DNA of 11,706 nucleotides from CAZKWY01 sp964556655 (GTDB lineage Bacteria > Patescibacteriota > Minisyncoccia > Portnoybacterales > UBA2143). Below, piece by piece: positions 1 through 6,370 of this stretch (its first letter is position 1; every line of letters begins with the position of its first letter). The translations under genes were made by a program, and so were the position numbers. The stretch spans positions 1 through 11,706 of the forward strand of contig CAZKWY010000020.1 in NCBI GenBank assembly GCA_964556655.1, read 5' to 3'. The notes beneath the pieces were generated by a model. It was not told the DNA's origin, ran no database searches, and worked only from the letters and a program-made list of their open reading frames with translations.

Positions 1-2228
1 AAGCAAGTGTAAGTTTATGGTACAAGTCAGACGGAAACCAAGGAATCAATGCAAGGATATTCACGTTACGGGATGATGATTTTAACGACTGCTATATATT
101 TGGCCTCTGGCAGACCGACGACGGCACAATATCATACCATATAAGGGACGATGACAGGCAGGACAACGCAGACTTATACACCACAGGAACAGGATACGAA
201 TTGGATGGAAGCTGGCACCACGTGGTAGCGGTAAAAGACGGAAACAGGGGAGTGCATCTGTATGTTGACGGTGGTGCCGGGGCAGGAGGAGAAACAGTAT
301 CAGATACAAGCGTAAACTTCGCAGATTTCACAAAATCGAATGACGGGGGAATGATAGGAGAAGACATATTCTCTGATACATACCACAATGCAGACAACGG
401 ACTGGACGGAAAGATAGATGAAGTCCTGCTGTTTGACAAAGCCCTGACAGCAGAAGAAGTTAAATTCCTCTATGACGTGGGCGGAATGGGCAGTCTAGGC
501 GGCGCAGAAGAAACAACACCACCTAACGTGGACTTCATAGCGCCCACAGCAACCAATGGCACGGAAGCCTACGACAAGGACTACATAACATGGAATATAA
601 GCATAACTGAAGACGCAACTGCAAGCATAGAAATAAACGGAACGAACCAGACAGCCACTTGCGTAAACGCTACTACGGATACTTATTGTTACTTTAACGA
701 AACAGACCTTACTACCAACCAGACCCGTTGTGCGTGGGGTTACGCATGGGACGGGGCCGGAAACTTAAACAAAACGCTCGACTACGTTTGCAGGAATATA
801 GAAACAGGTGCGGATACGACGCCACCCGTAATATTCTTCGAAAGCCCGGAAAATAAAACGTATAACGTGACAGATATAGATTTAAAATGGTGGGCCGACG
901 AAGAAATTCACTATGCCGAATACAGCCTAAACGGTGGTTCTAATGTATCGTTGTTCCCAAATTTGTATGCTAACCCGAACGGTACAAACAATAACTCCAG
1001 ATGGGAAAGCGAAGCGAGCAGGGACAACGTTATAGACGACGACTGGGACACTTACGGCGAAAAAATAAATTCTACGGACGAACCACAGGCCGAAATAAAC
1101 ATATCTTACGTAAAACCGGCCAATGTCGTGGGGGCAAAATGGGAAATAAAAGACGGAAACTACGGCAGAAGAAATAAAACTATAAGCAGTAGTTGTTTTA
1201 ATTATAACGAAACAGGAATTTTATTACAGGCGGTGTCCGTGCAATATGTGATTAATGATTTTATGCTGTATGGTTTTAGGTGGTATTGTTGGGACGGAAC
1301 ATGGGTTTCACTTTCCGCAGCTGATGGCGGGGCTTTGAGCTGGAAATATATTTACGAAGAACAACTCTGGTGGAAGTATAACGAATCTGTAAACACCACA
1401 ATAACGGCGTCAGAAGGTCTGAATAATTTAACAATATTCGTGCGCGATTCCAGCGGCAATGCTAACCAAAGCACTATTTGGTTCACGTCAGACACACCGC
1501 CAACGATAACACTGTCGTCACCGTCAAACACAAGTTATAATAATGTGCCTATTGATATTAATGTTTCCACAGATGAATCAGTGAACACGTGCGTTTACAA
1601 TTTAGACGGCGGAAACAATATAACACTATCTAATAGTTCCACAACAAATTGGTATGGTCAGACAAACAATTCACTTTTAGAAGAACATACTTACAGGATA
1701 GACGTTTATTGTGACGACCTGACAGATAAGCAAAGTTTGGAAACGGAATATTTTTCAGTAGAACACCAACTCAACATAACCGCAGAATATCCAACGGGAA
1801 CCATAGACTTTAACTTAAATCTGAGTTCAGGAAACGGTGAAGATTTAGACCATCAGGGCCCGCAGTTTAATTTCACACATAATACGGTATTCTGGTATAA
1901 CGCCACGCCGGATAATCAGACTTCTTCGGTAGGAATACATAATGTAACTCTCAAAGACGAAGGCGGGTTCGTTTACAACGTAAGTATAGAAGTTATGATT
2001 AATCAGTCGTCGCCGTCCTGCATGACCCTATGGCTCACGAATAGCAGTTCCGTATACGACGACAAAGACACTTCGAAGGCGGTAAGTTTAACGGATTCAG
2101 AACAGACGGTGTATATCACGTCAACAGAAATCGGCGTAAGCAGATACTTCTGGGAATGGATAAACATGGAAAACTGCACGGCGGGAACAGTTTTCAATCA
2201 CGATATAGAATTTAATTACACGGTGTGA
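1..2228 (+). CDS. LamG / Ig-like repeat surface glycoprotein, 5' end missing
   Basis: The frame is open from base 3, so the true start lies left of the window; 741 residues are visible. Visible residues 1-165 look like a concanavalin-type LamG fold (GSWHHVVAVKDG, HLYVDG, then LDGKIDEVLLFDKALTAEEV, the classic closing segment). Ig-like repeats start with TPP motifs near residues 172, 273 and 498 and contain DGAGN / DSSGN turns. About 37 N-x-S/T sequons lie almost entirely after residue 175, so the Ig part is probably heavily N-glycosylated, as in archaeal surface proteins. The second repeat seems to be interrupted by a discoidin-like segment (about residues 332-454). No C-terminal membrane anchor is seen; it ends NYTV. 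Placed just upstream of a tail-hub-like gene, it is most likely a virion fibre or adhesin binding host glycans. The exact virion role is inferred. Confidence 0.8.
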   Translation, partial: ASVSLWYKSDGNQGINARIFTLRDDDFNDCYIFGLWQTDDGTISYHIRDDDRQDNADLYTTGTGYELDGSWHHVVAVKDGNRGVHLYVDGGAGAGGETVSDTSVNFADFTKSNDGGMIGEDIFSDTYHNADNGLDGKIDEVLLFDKALTAEEVKFLYDVGGMGSLGGAEETTPPNVDFIAPTATNGTEAYDKDYITWNISITEDATASIEINGTNQTATCVNATTDTYCYFNETDLTTNQTRCAWGYAWDGAGNLNKTLDYVCRNIETGADTTPPVIFFESPENKTYNVTDIDLKWWADEEIHYAEYSLNGGSNVSLFPNLYANPNGTNNNSRWESEASRDNVIDDDWDTYGEKINSTDEPQAEINISYVKPANVVGAKWEIKDGNYGRRNKTISSSCFNYNETGILLQAVSVQYVINDFMLYGFRWYCWDGTWVSLSAADGGALSWKYIYEEQLWWKYNESVNTTITASEGLNNLTIFVRDSSGNANQSTIWFTSDTPPTITLSSPSNTSYNNVPIDINVSTDESVNTCVYNLDGGNNITLSNSSTTNWYGQTNNSLLEEHTYRIDVYCDDLTDKQSLETEYFSVEHQLNITAEYPTGTIDFNLNLSSGNGEDLDHQGPQFNFTHNTVFWYNATPDNQTSSVGIHNVTLKDEGGFVYNVSIEVMINQSSPSCMTLWLTNSSSVYDDKDTSKAVSLTDSEQTVYITSTEIGVSRYFWEWINMENCTAGTVFNHDIEFNYTV

Positions 2229-2230
2229 TT

Positions 2231-4240
2231 ATGCCAACTACAGAAAGAACAATAACAGTGCCTTATGGTGAATTAAATAAGTGTTCGCTCTGGATTAAGG
2301 ACGCCAATGAAAGCCCGGGAGAGTTTAATTTCACGAACAAGCTAACAGGATACAAGATAACCAAGAAATTAAACAGTGTGTGGAAGCTCAAAGCGGAAAT
2401 AAAGAGCGTCACAGCGGACAATTTGAATTATGTTAACGAAGGCAACACCGTTAAATTCTTCGTTCAGAACGACGTGTGGTTCGTGGGAATAATAAAGACC
2501 GTAAATGTTAAAAACGGTGTTGCTTCCATAACTGCCGATGAAGCAGTGGCCGACGACCTATCGAATTACACATTCGGCCGCATTGAATACACAGATACCG
2601 CGTTTAACACAGTTTCTTCCGCAATAGTGAACGGGACTTCGGTAACGCTCGACACAAGCGAAAACTTCGGTGACGTAACCATACGATTCGACGGAGAAAC
2701 AAGGCTCGAAGGGTTGCATGAACACGTGGAAGGCGTAGGCTACGACTGGCACCCCAAGTGGACAGGCGCCACATACGACACCTTCGAGCTTGATATAGAA
2801 GCAAGCCGCGGGGACAGTGACGTTTACACGTTCGCGCGAACCGGCACAGGGGCCAATATAGTAGAATCGAGTAAAAAGCCTGATATGGGAAGGCTAACTA
2901 ACTATATAGAAGTCTACGGATACGGCGACGGCGATTTACAGCTCCAGTCCGCGGCGTTTCACGCAACAACAACCAGAAGCACCCTGGCATCTTCGATAAC
3001 GGCTTCCGCGAACACGCTTACACTTTCCGACGCGTCGAGTTTCCCGTCTTCCGGTGATATATGGATAGGCTGCGAGAAATGCAGCTATACGGGGAAATCA
3101 ACCAACACGTTAACCGGGATAACCAGAGCCACAGATTACCTCGGAAACGCCAACCAGCTACCGAGCTGGGAAGATAACACCAGCGGTTACGCGCATGACG
3201 CAGGCGTAGCAGTATACGACGCGCAATACACCACAGGAAGCCCGCAAACGGATTCGTCAATAGATACCTACGGGCTCGCCAAGGCAAGGTCTATTAACCG
3301 CAATGTCATAAACCAGAGCGCGCTCGACAGAATAGCGCAGAACATAATAGACAAATACAAGACACCACCTGAATACAATTATATATTAACCCACCGAGTG
3401 TTCGACGTTCTGCCCACGGTAGGCCTCGGCGATGACGTTAGCGTTACAGACGCCCAAAGCGGCTTAAGCGGAACGTACCGCGTGAAGAGCCTTACACTCG
3501 AAAGAAAAACAAAAAGCCTGTTACTTAAAATAGAGCTGAGCAACTACGACGACGACATGGCCGAGGTTATAGACCGCATAAGCCTAAATCTCGATAAAGA
3601 AGCCAGCAGGGTACAGGGCAGCCCCAATTATATACCACTACACCTATTCGAGAACGCCGACGGAAGCAAATACGGAATAATAAGAATGTATCTACCGAGC
3701 GAGATAGTAGCCATAAAGAAAGCCGAGTTGCGATTTAGGTTAACGGATTTCCGGGCTTATAACGACAGTAATCAGACCTCAGCCAGCGAGAGTGACCATA
3801 ACCATAGTGTTACCGTATCCGCAAGCGGTGACCACGGCCACAATTTAGCCCACTGCACGGATGCTTGGCCAACGTCCGGTTTTCCGATTACCGTGGGAGT
3901 CGGAACCACTACCGGAAGCGGCGACCATACACATGATGCGGAAACGACGACAGATGACGGCAGCCATACACATAGCATAACTATGTCCTTCGGTATATAC
4001 GAAGAAGACCTGAGCGACCCGCCCACCCCGTCCGTAGATATATACTTCGGTGAGGCCGGCGAAAGTTTTAGCAAAGTAAACGCGTCTGCTTTCACGACCG
4101 AAAACAGCACACTCAGTCAGGACATAACCAGCCAAGTAAAAGCTTTGGGAACGGGCAAGACTATGGAGGTGCAGTTCAGGTGTAACAAAAATATGAGAAT
4201 AGAGTGCTACGGCTATATTTTATGCCATCTCAAACCATAA
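2231..4240 (+). CDS. Tail hub / tail-tip-like structural protein with HxH region
   Basis: 669 aa from ATG 2231; an in-frame GTG at 2225 overlaps the upstream stop as GTGA and is an alternative start. The N-terminal 110 residues (YKITKKLNSVWKLKAEI..., then GNTVKFFV..DVWFVGII) and residues 390-440 (VGLGDDVSV, GTYRVKSLTLERKTKSLLL) resemble the beta-rich hub or tail-associated proteins of tailed phages. Residues about 245-305 form a small inserted domain (TLTLSDASSFPSSGDIWIG, CSYTGK, TGITRAT) seen in various phage tail proteins. The C-terminal 150 residues contain four HxH motifs (H523/H525, H535/H537, H566/H568, H579/H581), the type of motif that binds iron in T4 long tail fibre tips. I infer a baseplate or tail-tip protein combining hub and receptor-facing parts. 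No catalytic peptidase motif is recognised. Confidence is good for a tail role, moderate for the exact part. Confidence 0.72.
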   Translation: MPTTERTITVPYGELNKCSLWIKDANESPGEFNFTNKLTGYKITKKLNSVWKLKAEIKSVTADNLNYVNEGNTVKFFVQNDVWFVGIIKTVNVKNGVASITADEAVADDLSNYTFGRIEYTDTAFNTVSSAIVNGTSVTLDTSENFGDVTIRFDGETRLEGLHEHVEGVGYDWHPKWTGATYDTFELDIEASRGDSDVYTFARTGTGANIVESSKKPDMGRLTNYIEVYGYGDGDLQLQSAAFHATTTRSTLASSITASANTLTLSDASSFPSSGDIWIGCEKCSYTGKSTNTLTGITRATDYLGNANQLPSWEDNTSGYAHDAGVAVYDAQYTTGSPQTDSSIDTYGLAKARSINRNVINQSALDRIAQNIIDKYKTPPEYNYILTHRVFDVLPTVGLGDDVSVTDAQSGLSGTYRVKSLTLERKTKSLLLKIELSNYDDDMAEVIDRISLNLDKEASRVQGSPNYIPLHLFENADGSKYGIIRMYLPSEIVAIKKAELRFRLTDFRAYNDSNQTSASESDHNHSVTVSASGDHGHNLAHCTDAWPTSGFPITVGVGTTTGSGDHTHDAETTTDDGSHTHSITMSFGIYEEDLSDPPTPSVDIYFGEAGESFSKVNASAFTTENSTLSQDITSQVKALGTGKTMEVQFRCNKNMRIECYGYILCHLKP

Positions 4241-4254
4241 ATTCCGAATAAAGG

Positions 4255-4263
4255 TTATAATAA
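4255..4263 (+). promoter_or_regulatory. Putative TATA box for a leaderless gene at 4283
   Basis: TTATAATAA is centred about 25 bases upstream of ATG 4283, the usual archaeal TATA-to-start distance. The leader between them is A-rich with no Shine-Dalgarno motif, which fits a leaderless transcript starting at or next to the ATG and marks a break from the structural genes. Confidence 0.4.
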
Positions 4264-4282
4264 CAACAAAAAAACTATAATA

Positions 4283-4459
4283 ATGAGAAAGTTCCAGCTT
4301 TACTGTGAGGGGTTCCCGGACAAACTACATATAACCAAAGACGGAAAGGCCCAAGAGCTATACGTATTAACAGGAAACGCATTCGAATACAAAAATAAGC
4401 TGCTCGTAGAATACAAAAATCTCGGCGAAGTAGACCTCTCAGAGGAGGGCGAAGCGTGA
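4283..4459 (+). CDS. Small conserved-looking hypothetical protein (58 aa)
   Basis: A 58-residue, charged, soluble protein (MRKFQLYCEGFPDKL ... DLSEEGEA*) with an alternating pattern suggesting a short beta-sheet fold. I do not recognise a family. There is no Shine-Dalgarno sequence before its ATG, but a TATA-like element lies at the right distance for leaderless expression. Its TGA overlaps the GTG of the next gene (GTGA at 4456-4459), and its last codons (GAGGAGGGC) supply the ribosome binding site for that gene, so the two are translationally coupled. This linkage is the main support that it is real. Confidence 0.6.
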   Translation: MRKFQLYCEGFPDKLHITKDGKAQELYVLTGNAFEYKNKLLVEYKNLGEVDLSEEGEA

Positions 4460-4797
4460 ATATCCACGACGAACGTCTGGACACTCTCATGTTCAGGCTC
4501 GATGAAATAGATGAAGAACCGCGTTATATCGAATGGGTGATGAAGGGCCCGATATGGACACCGGAATACAAAAACGGCATGGAATGTATGTGTGATTTGA
4601 TTTTAGGTTACCGTGCGGGGCCCCACGTCGTGCCTGTGGAGCTAAAACGCAACATAAAGGGCAGGAAAAAGGCCGTTCATCAGATAAGAATGGGAAAGAA
4701 GTTTGCCGAAGACTGCCTCGACATTCCGGCACCATACGGGAAGTTCGTAACATACGGACAGAAAAATTACAGATGGGAGAGGATAAACCTTGAATGA
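4456..4797 (+). CDS. PD-(D/E)XK superfamily nuclease, small
   Basis: 113 aa from a GTG start preceded by GAGGAGGGC (4442-4450). The core motifs of a restriction-endonuclease-like fold can be read: D47 in CDLILGY, then VPVELKR with E62 and K64, followed by a helix with Q76 (AVHQIRMGKKFAED). This D-(x14)-ExK-Q layout is typical of small archaeal and phage nucleases such as Holliday-junction resolvases, VRR-type and related recombination nucleases. It would cut DNA in a Mg-dependent way. Its place between tail and holin-like genes is unusual and could mean a role in packaging or branch resolution. The specific family cannot be settled by eye. It overlaps the next gene by ATGA at 4794-4797. Confidence 0.65.
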   Translation: MNIHDERLDTLMFRLDEIDEEPRYIEWVMKGPIWTPEYKNGMECMCDLILGYRAGPHVVPVELKRNIKGRKKAVHQIRMGKKFAEDCLDIPAPYGKFVTYGQKNYRWERINLE

Positions 4798-5009
4798 TAT
4801 ACAAAAACAAACTATTGTGTATGTGGAAAGACCTTTATTATCTCTGGGAAGCGGGAGAACCCGTAACGACCTTCTCCGATTCGGGCACATGGAAGCCGGA
4901 ACACCCATTACACGAATGCATAAGGTGCGACGGTTACAAGTGGTCGTGCAGGGGATACCGTTCACTGGAGAGCATACGAAAAACTTACGGTGAAGATGAG
5001 GAGGTGTAA
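4794..5009 (+). CDS. Small Cys/His-containing hypothetical protein (71 aa)
   Basis: 71 aa; the ATG overlaps the previous stop (ATGA). I prefer this frame to the competing TTG-start frame at 4790-4993 because it starts with ATG, its stop lies next to the well-formed ribosome binding site of the next gene, and its composition is protein-like. Residues H37, H40, C42, C45 and C52 (HPLHECIRCDGYKWSC) could form a small metal knuckle, although only three cysteines are present. The N-terminal third is aromatic-rich (MWKDLYYLWEAGE). No family is recognised. It probably belongs to the same transcription unit as the nuclease and the holin-like gene. Confidence 0.55.
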   Translation: MIYKNKLLCMWKDLYYLWEAGEPVTTFSDSGTWKPEHPLHECIRCDGYKWSCRGYRSLESIRKTYGEDEEV

Positions 5010-5011
5010 AT

Positions 5012-5203
5012 ATGGGATACTATTCGCCAATAACAGGCCTGTGGAAGAGCCTCAAGAACACAATAATAATCCTCGGCCCCGCGATAGCCGCCGGCTGGGC
5101 AGCGTTCAGCGTAAATGCCCCACCGGAATACCAAGGCGTAATTTCGGCTATGGGTGGTTTCGTGGCTTATTTCGCCAAAAATTGGTTCCAAAATAAGGAC
5201 TAA
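5012..5203 (+). CDS. Holin-like small membrane protein (63 aa)
   Basis: 63 aa, preceded by a strong GAGGAGGTG ribosome binding site at 4998-5006. Two hydrophobic segments are visible, about residues 17-33 (TIIILGPAIAAGWAAFSV) and 42-59 (VISAMGGFVAYFAKNWF), separated by a short turn with PPEYQ, and a charged C-terminal tail (QNKD). Size, two-segment topology and position right after the tail genes match phage holins, which permeabilise the membrane at the end of infection. No endolysin is seen in this window, and archaeal holins are poorly known, so lysis is inference; a virion or host-membrane role is possible. It is the last gene before the non-coding region. Confidence 0.6.
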   Translation: MGYYSPITGLWKSLKNTIIILGPAIAAGWAAFSVNAPPEYQGVISAMGGFVAYFAKNWFQNKD

Positions 5204-5211
5204 TTCAGGGT

Positions 5212-5327
5212 TCCAGTAGAAATGAGGGTCGGGGTTTTCCATGAGAAATAATGGTTAGCAAAACACAAAACCGATAACGTGGTAAAACATATAACGGCGT
5301 TATAGACCCCCCATTGTTTCTACTGGA
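5212..5327 (+). other. Long inverted-repeat element, potential branched RNA/DNA structure
   Basis: TCCAGTAGAAA at 5212-5222 is the perfect reverse complement of TTTCTACTGGA at 5317-5327. With G-U pairs and a bulge the RNA stem extends further inward (TGA, then GGGTC against GACCC). Inside, GGTTTT can pair with AAAACC around an inner CCAT...ATGG hairpin, and ATAACGGCGTTAT forms a short hairpin, so a branched three-arm fold of about 116 nt is possible. No ORF explains it. It lies 8 bases after the holin-like stop codon and before a T-rich tract, so it could be a 3'-UTR structure/terminator, a small RNA, a packaging or replication site, or a small mobile element. No target-site duplication is obvious at the ends. 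Confidence 0.55.
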
Positions 5328-5330
5328 GAA

Positions 5331-5350
5331 ATTTCTTATTATTATTATTA
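5331..5350 (+). terminator. T-rich tract, probable terminator of the 4283-5203 unit
   Basis: Immediately after the inverted repeat, the plus strand carries a T-rich tract with a tandem ATT repeat (TTTCTTATTATTATTATT). Archaeal RNA polymerase terminates at T-rich tracts, sometimes helped by an upstream hairpin. The position between the holin-like gene and the next promoter fits. Confidence 0.4.
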
Positions 5351-5364
5351 CCTATTTCTTATTT

Positions 5365-5383
5365 ATTTATATAATATATAAAT
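5365..5383. repeat. AT-only palindrome upstream of the RHH regulator
   Basis: ATTTATATA and TATATAAAT form perfect 9-base arms around one central A. The surrounding 5351-5410 stretch is almost pure A/T. The right arm doubles as a TATA box. It may be an operator for the adjacent ribbon-helix-helix protein (autoregulation) or an easily unwound replication site; sequence alone does not decide. Confidence 0.45.
5375..5383 (+). promoter_or_regulatory. TATA box of the RHH/winged-helix operon
   Basis: TATATAAAT is centred near 5379, which predicts a transcription start around 5404. This leaves a leader of about 25 bases that contains the GGAGGT ribosome binding site (5419-5424) of the gene starting at 5429. 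Spacing is canonical for archaea. The palindrome overlapping the box would allow a bound repressor to block TBP. Confidence 0.5.
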
Positions 5384-5428
5384 AATTATAATTTAGGTAT
5401 ATTTAGCGAAAAAATATCGGAGGTAAAT

Positions 5429-5755
5429 ATGAGAAGCCCGGGAAGGCCACCCACATATAAGGACAGGAGAACAGTCGCCGTGTCCACAGAGAATGATTTA
5501 CTTAAGGCTTTAAAAAGGAAGGGGCTAACCCCCAGCGACGCGTTTAATTATGGTATAAGGGCAGCATTAAGCGAAGACTGCTTCGACCCGGTTAAATACA
5601 AATTAAAGAACGTCCCGAAGGTCATGCTGAGCAGGGCTATACACACAGTAGGAATGAACCCAGCAGCAAAAGACAAACAGGCACAGATGATTAACACAAA
5701 ATGCGGGACAAATCTAACAGGAGAAGAGCTTTTCAAGCTCGCTTTGGGTGAATAA
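5429..5755 (+). CDS. Ribbon-helix-helix transcription regulator with AT-hook-like tail
   Basis: 108 aa with a clear GGAGGT ribosome binding site 4 bases before the ATG. Residues about 13-48 read as an Arc/MetJ-type ribbon-helix-helix: a beta strand (RRTVAVS), helix 1 (ENDLLKALKRKG), the turn LTPSDA and helix 2 (FNYGIRAALSED). Such proteins dimerise and bind palindromic operators through the strand. The N-terminal RSPGRPPTYKDRR carries a GRP core as in AT-hooks, suited to the AT-rich DNA just upstream. The C-terminal 55 residues (NVPKVMLSRAIHTVGMN ... GEELFKLALGE) are helical and unassigned. Likely a viral regulator that binds its own promoter and perhaps the related promoters at 6033-6100 and 8193-8222. 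The target sites are inferred. Confidence 0.7.
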   Translation: MRSPGRPPTYKDRRTVAVSTENDLLKALKRKGLTPSDAFNYGIRAALSEDCFDPVKYKLKNVPKVMLSRAIHTVGMNPAAKDKQAQMINTKCGTNLTGEELFKLALGE

Positions 5756-6034
5756 ATGGAACCTACACTAACCAACCACCAATTAAGAGTGCTCGCAGAG
5801 GGCATACTTAACAAGGGTGTGCTTAAAATAGACTTCATATATAGGCTCTACGCAAGCGACGACGCGGCCAAAAGCGCCATATTAAGCCTCGAAAGCTGGG
5901 GTTACGTAAGAGTAATACACGAATTACCGGGCCATTTGGCCGTAGTTAGGGCCCCGGATGACGCTTATATAATGGCTGAGAAGATAAAAGACGCCCGAAA
6001 TAAGCCCGTCAAGTATAAAACCCCCGCTAATTAA
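5756..6034 (+). CDS. Winged-helix DNA-binding protein
   Basis: 92 aa, starting directly after the upstream TAA, with GGGTGA 5 bases before the ATG. The pattern helix (TNHQLRVLAEGILNKG), helix (LKIDFIYRLYAS), helix (DDAAKSAILSLESWGYV) then a beta hairpin wing (VRVIHELPGHLAVVRA) is that of small archaeal winged-helix regulators, where the third helix reads DNA and the phrase LESWGYV precedes the wing. A basic C-terminal helix follows (KIKDARNKPVKYK). It shares an operon with the RHH protein and ends where the promoter repeats of the downstream RNA begin, so it may control that RNA. Activator or repressor role cannot be told. Confidence 0.6.
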   Translation: MEPTLTNHQLRVLAEGILNKGVLKIDFIYRLYASDDAAKSAILSLESWGYVRVIHELPGHLAVVRAPDDAYIMAEKIKDARNKPVKYKTPAN

Positions 6035-6053
6035 CCGATACCTTTATAAGCTT
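6033..6053 (+). promoter_or_regulatory. Promoter module copy 1 (AACCGATAC + TTTATAAG + CTT)
   Basis: First of two near-identical direct repeats: AACCGATAC, one base, TTTATAAG, CTT. TTTATAAG at 6043-6050 is a good archaeal TATA element and the purine/C-rich block before it sits where a TFB-recognition element would be. The copies are spaced 31 bases apart, so they could be two promoters or a promoter and an operator. Confidence 0.5.
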
Positions 6054-6063
6054 ATTCTAACAC

Positions 6064-6085
6064 AACCGATACATTTATAAAGCTT
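6064..6085 (+). promoter_or_regulatory. Promoter module copy 2 (AACCGATAC + TTTATAAAGC)
   Basis: Second copy of the repeat, differing from copy 1 by one substitution and one inserted A. TTTATAAAG at 6074-6082 predicts a start near 6105. The core TTTATAAAGC also occurs in the palindrome upstream of the nuclease/PCNA operon (8195-8204), linking the two units to a possible common regulator. Confidence 0.5.
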
Positions 6086-6090
6086 TCTGT

Positions 6091-6100
6091 TATATATAAT
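6091..6100 (+). promoter_or_regulatory. TATA box positioned for the structured RNA
   Basis: TATATATAAT is centred about 26 bases before the GGGG at 6123 where the GC-rich foldable sequence begins, so this box best fits the 5' end of the RNA. The 90 bases before 6121 are only 27% GC, against 61% in 6121-6360. Confidence 0.5.
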
Positions 6101-6120
6101 GTATAGCAAAAGACAAAGTA

Positions 6121-6370
6121 AAGGGGTGGTCAGCAAGGCTGGCTGCAACCGACGGCTCTAATCGCCGAGTCAGGGGCCCGTGGTCATGGTTTTGACCGGG
6201 ATTTTCGCGCTTCGCGTATGGCGCGGGTGCCCTGACCCACACACCGGCAACACACGGCGAGTAACGGTCTTAACCGAACGCTCCTGGAGAAACCCGAGAT
6301 TATGATTCCGAAGCAGGCGAGAAGGCAAAAAAGACCGGGCGTGCCTAACAGCGCGCCCGCCCACTTTTAT
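6121..6370 (+). ncRNA. Candidate structured non-coding RNA of unknown class (~245 nt)
   Basis: No credible protein gene covers this stretch. It is 61% GC between AT-rich flanks, has a promoter in the right place and ends in a hairpin plus T-rich tail. Helices that can be read: 6126-6134 with 6138-6146 (9 bp, loop AAG, with G-U pairs); CGGC/GCCG at 6153-6156 and 6164-6167; a 12-bp stem from GTCAGGG+CCCG (6169-6180) to CGGG..CCCTGAC (6224-6236), enclosing GGTCA/TGACC and CGCG/CGCG hairpins; CGGTCTT (6265-6271) with AAGACCG (6331-6337); a bulged inner stem 6279-6286 with 6314-6319; GGGCGTGC with GCGCGCCC (6337-6344/6351-6358). I see no tRNA T-loop and no RNase P, SRP, 5S or 16S signature. Function unknown: regulatory RNA, packaging RNA, host-targeting RNA or ribozyme are all possible. 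Confidence 0.62.

Noticed and set aside
4790..4993. Alternative TTG-start frame MNDIQKQTIVYVERP...
   Set aside because: The ATG frame at 4794 has the ATGA coupling, a stop placed next to the next ribosome binding site, and better composition.
4990..5196. Overlapping 68-aa frame on the holin-like gene
   Set aside because: It is Arg/Pro-rich, has no ribosome binding site, and the other frame has membrane segments and a strong ribosome binding site.
5212..5327. Insertion sequence with terminal inverted repeats
   Set aside because: No transposase, and no clear direct duplication at the ends; kept as a structured element instead.
6123..6180. A tRNA or amber-suppressor-like tRNA around CTCTAAT (6156-6162)
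   Set aside because: The stem around the loop has only 4 pairs when U33 is ignored and fails when U33 is enforced; no T-loop (TTCRA) or acceptor stem with matching ends is found.
6170..6364. Minus-strand 64-aa ORF across the structured RNA
   Set aside because: It has no ribosome binding site, low-complexity Arg-rich composition, and all supported genes are on the plus strand; it is a by-product of GC-rich helices.
6121..6370. RNase P RNA, SRP RNA or an rRNA fragment
   Set aside because: The conserved cores I would expect (e.g. GAGGAAAGUC for RNase P, the GGAAGGGAGCA region of SRP) are absent, and the 16S-like GGCGAGTAACGG match is too short to matter.
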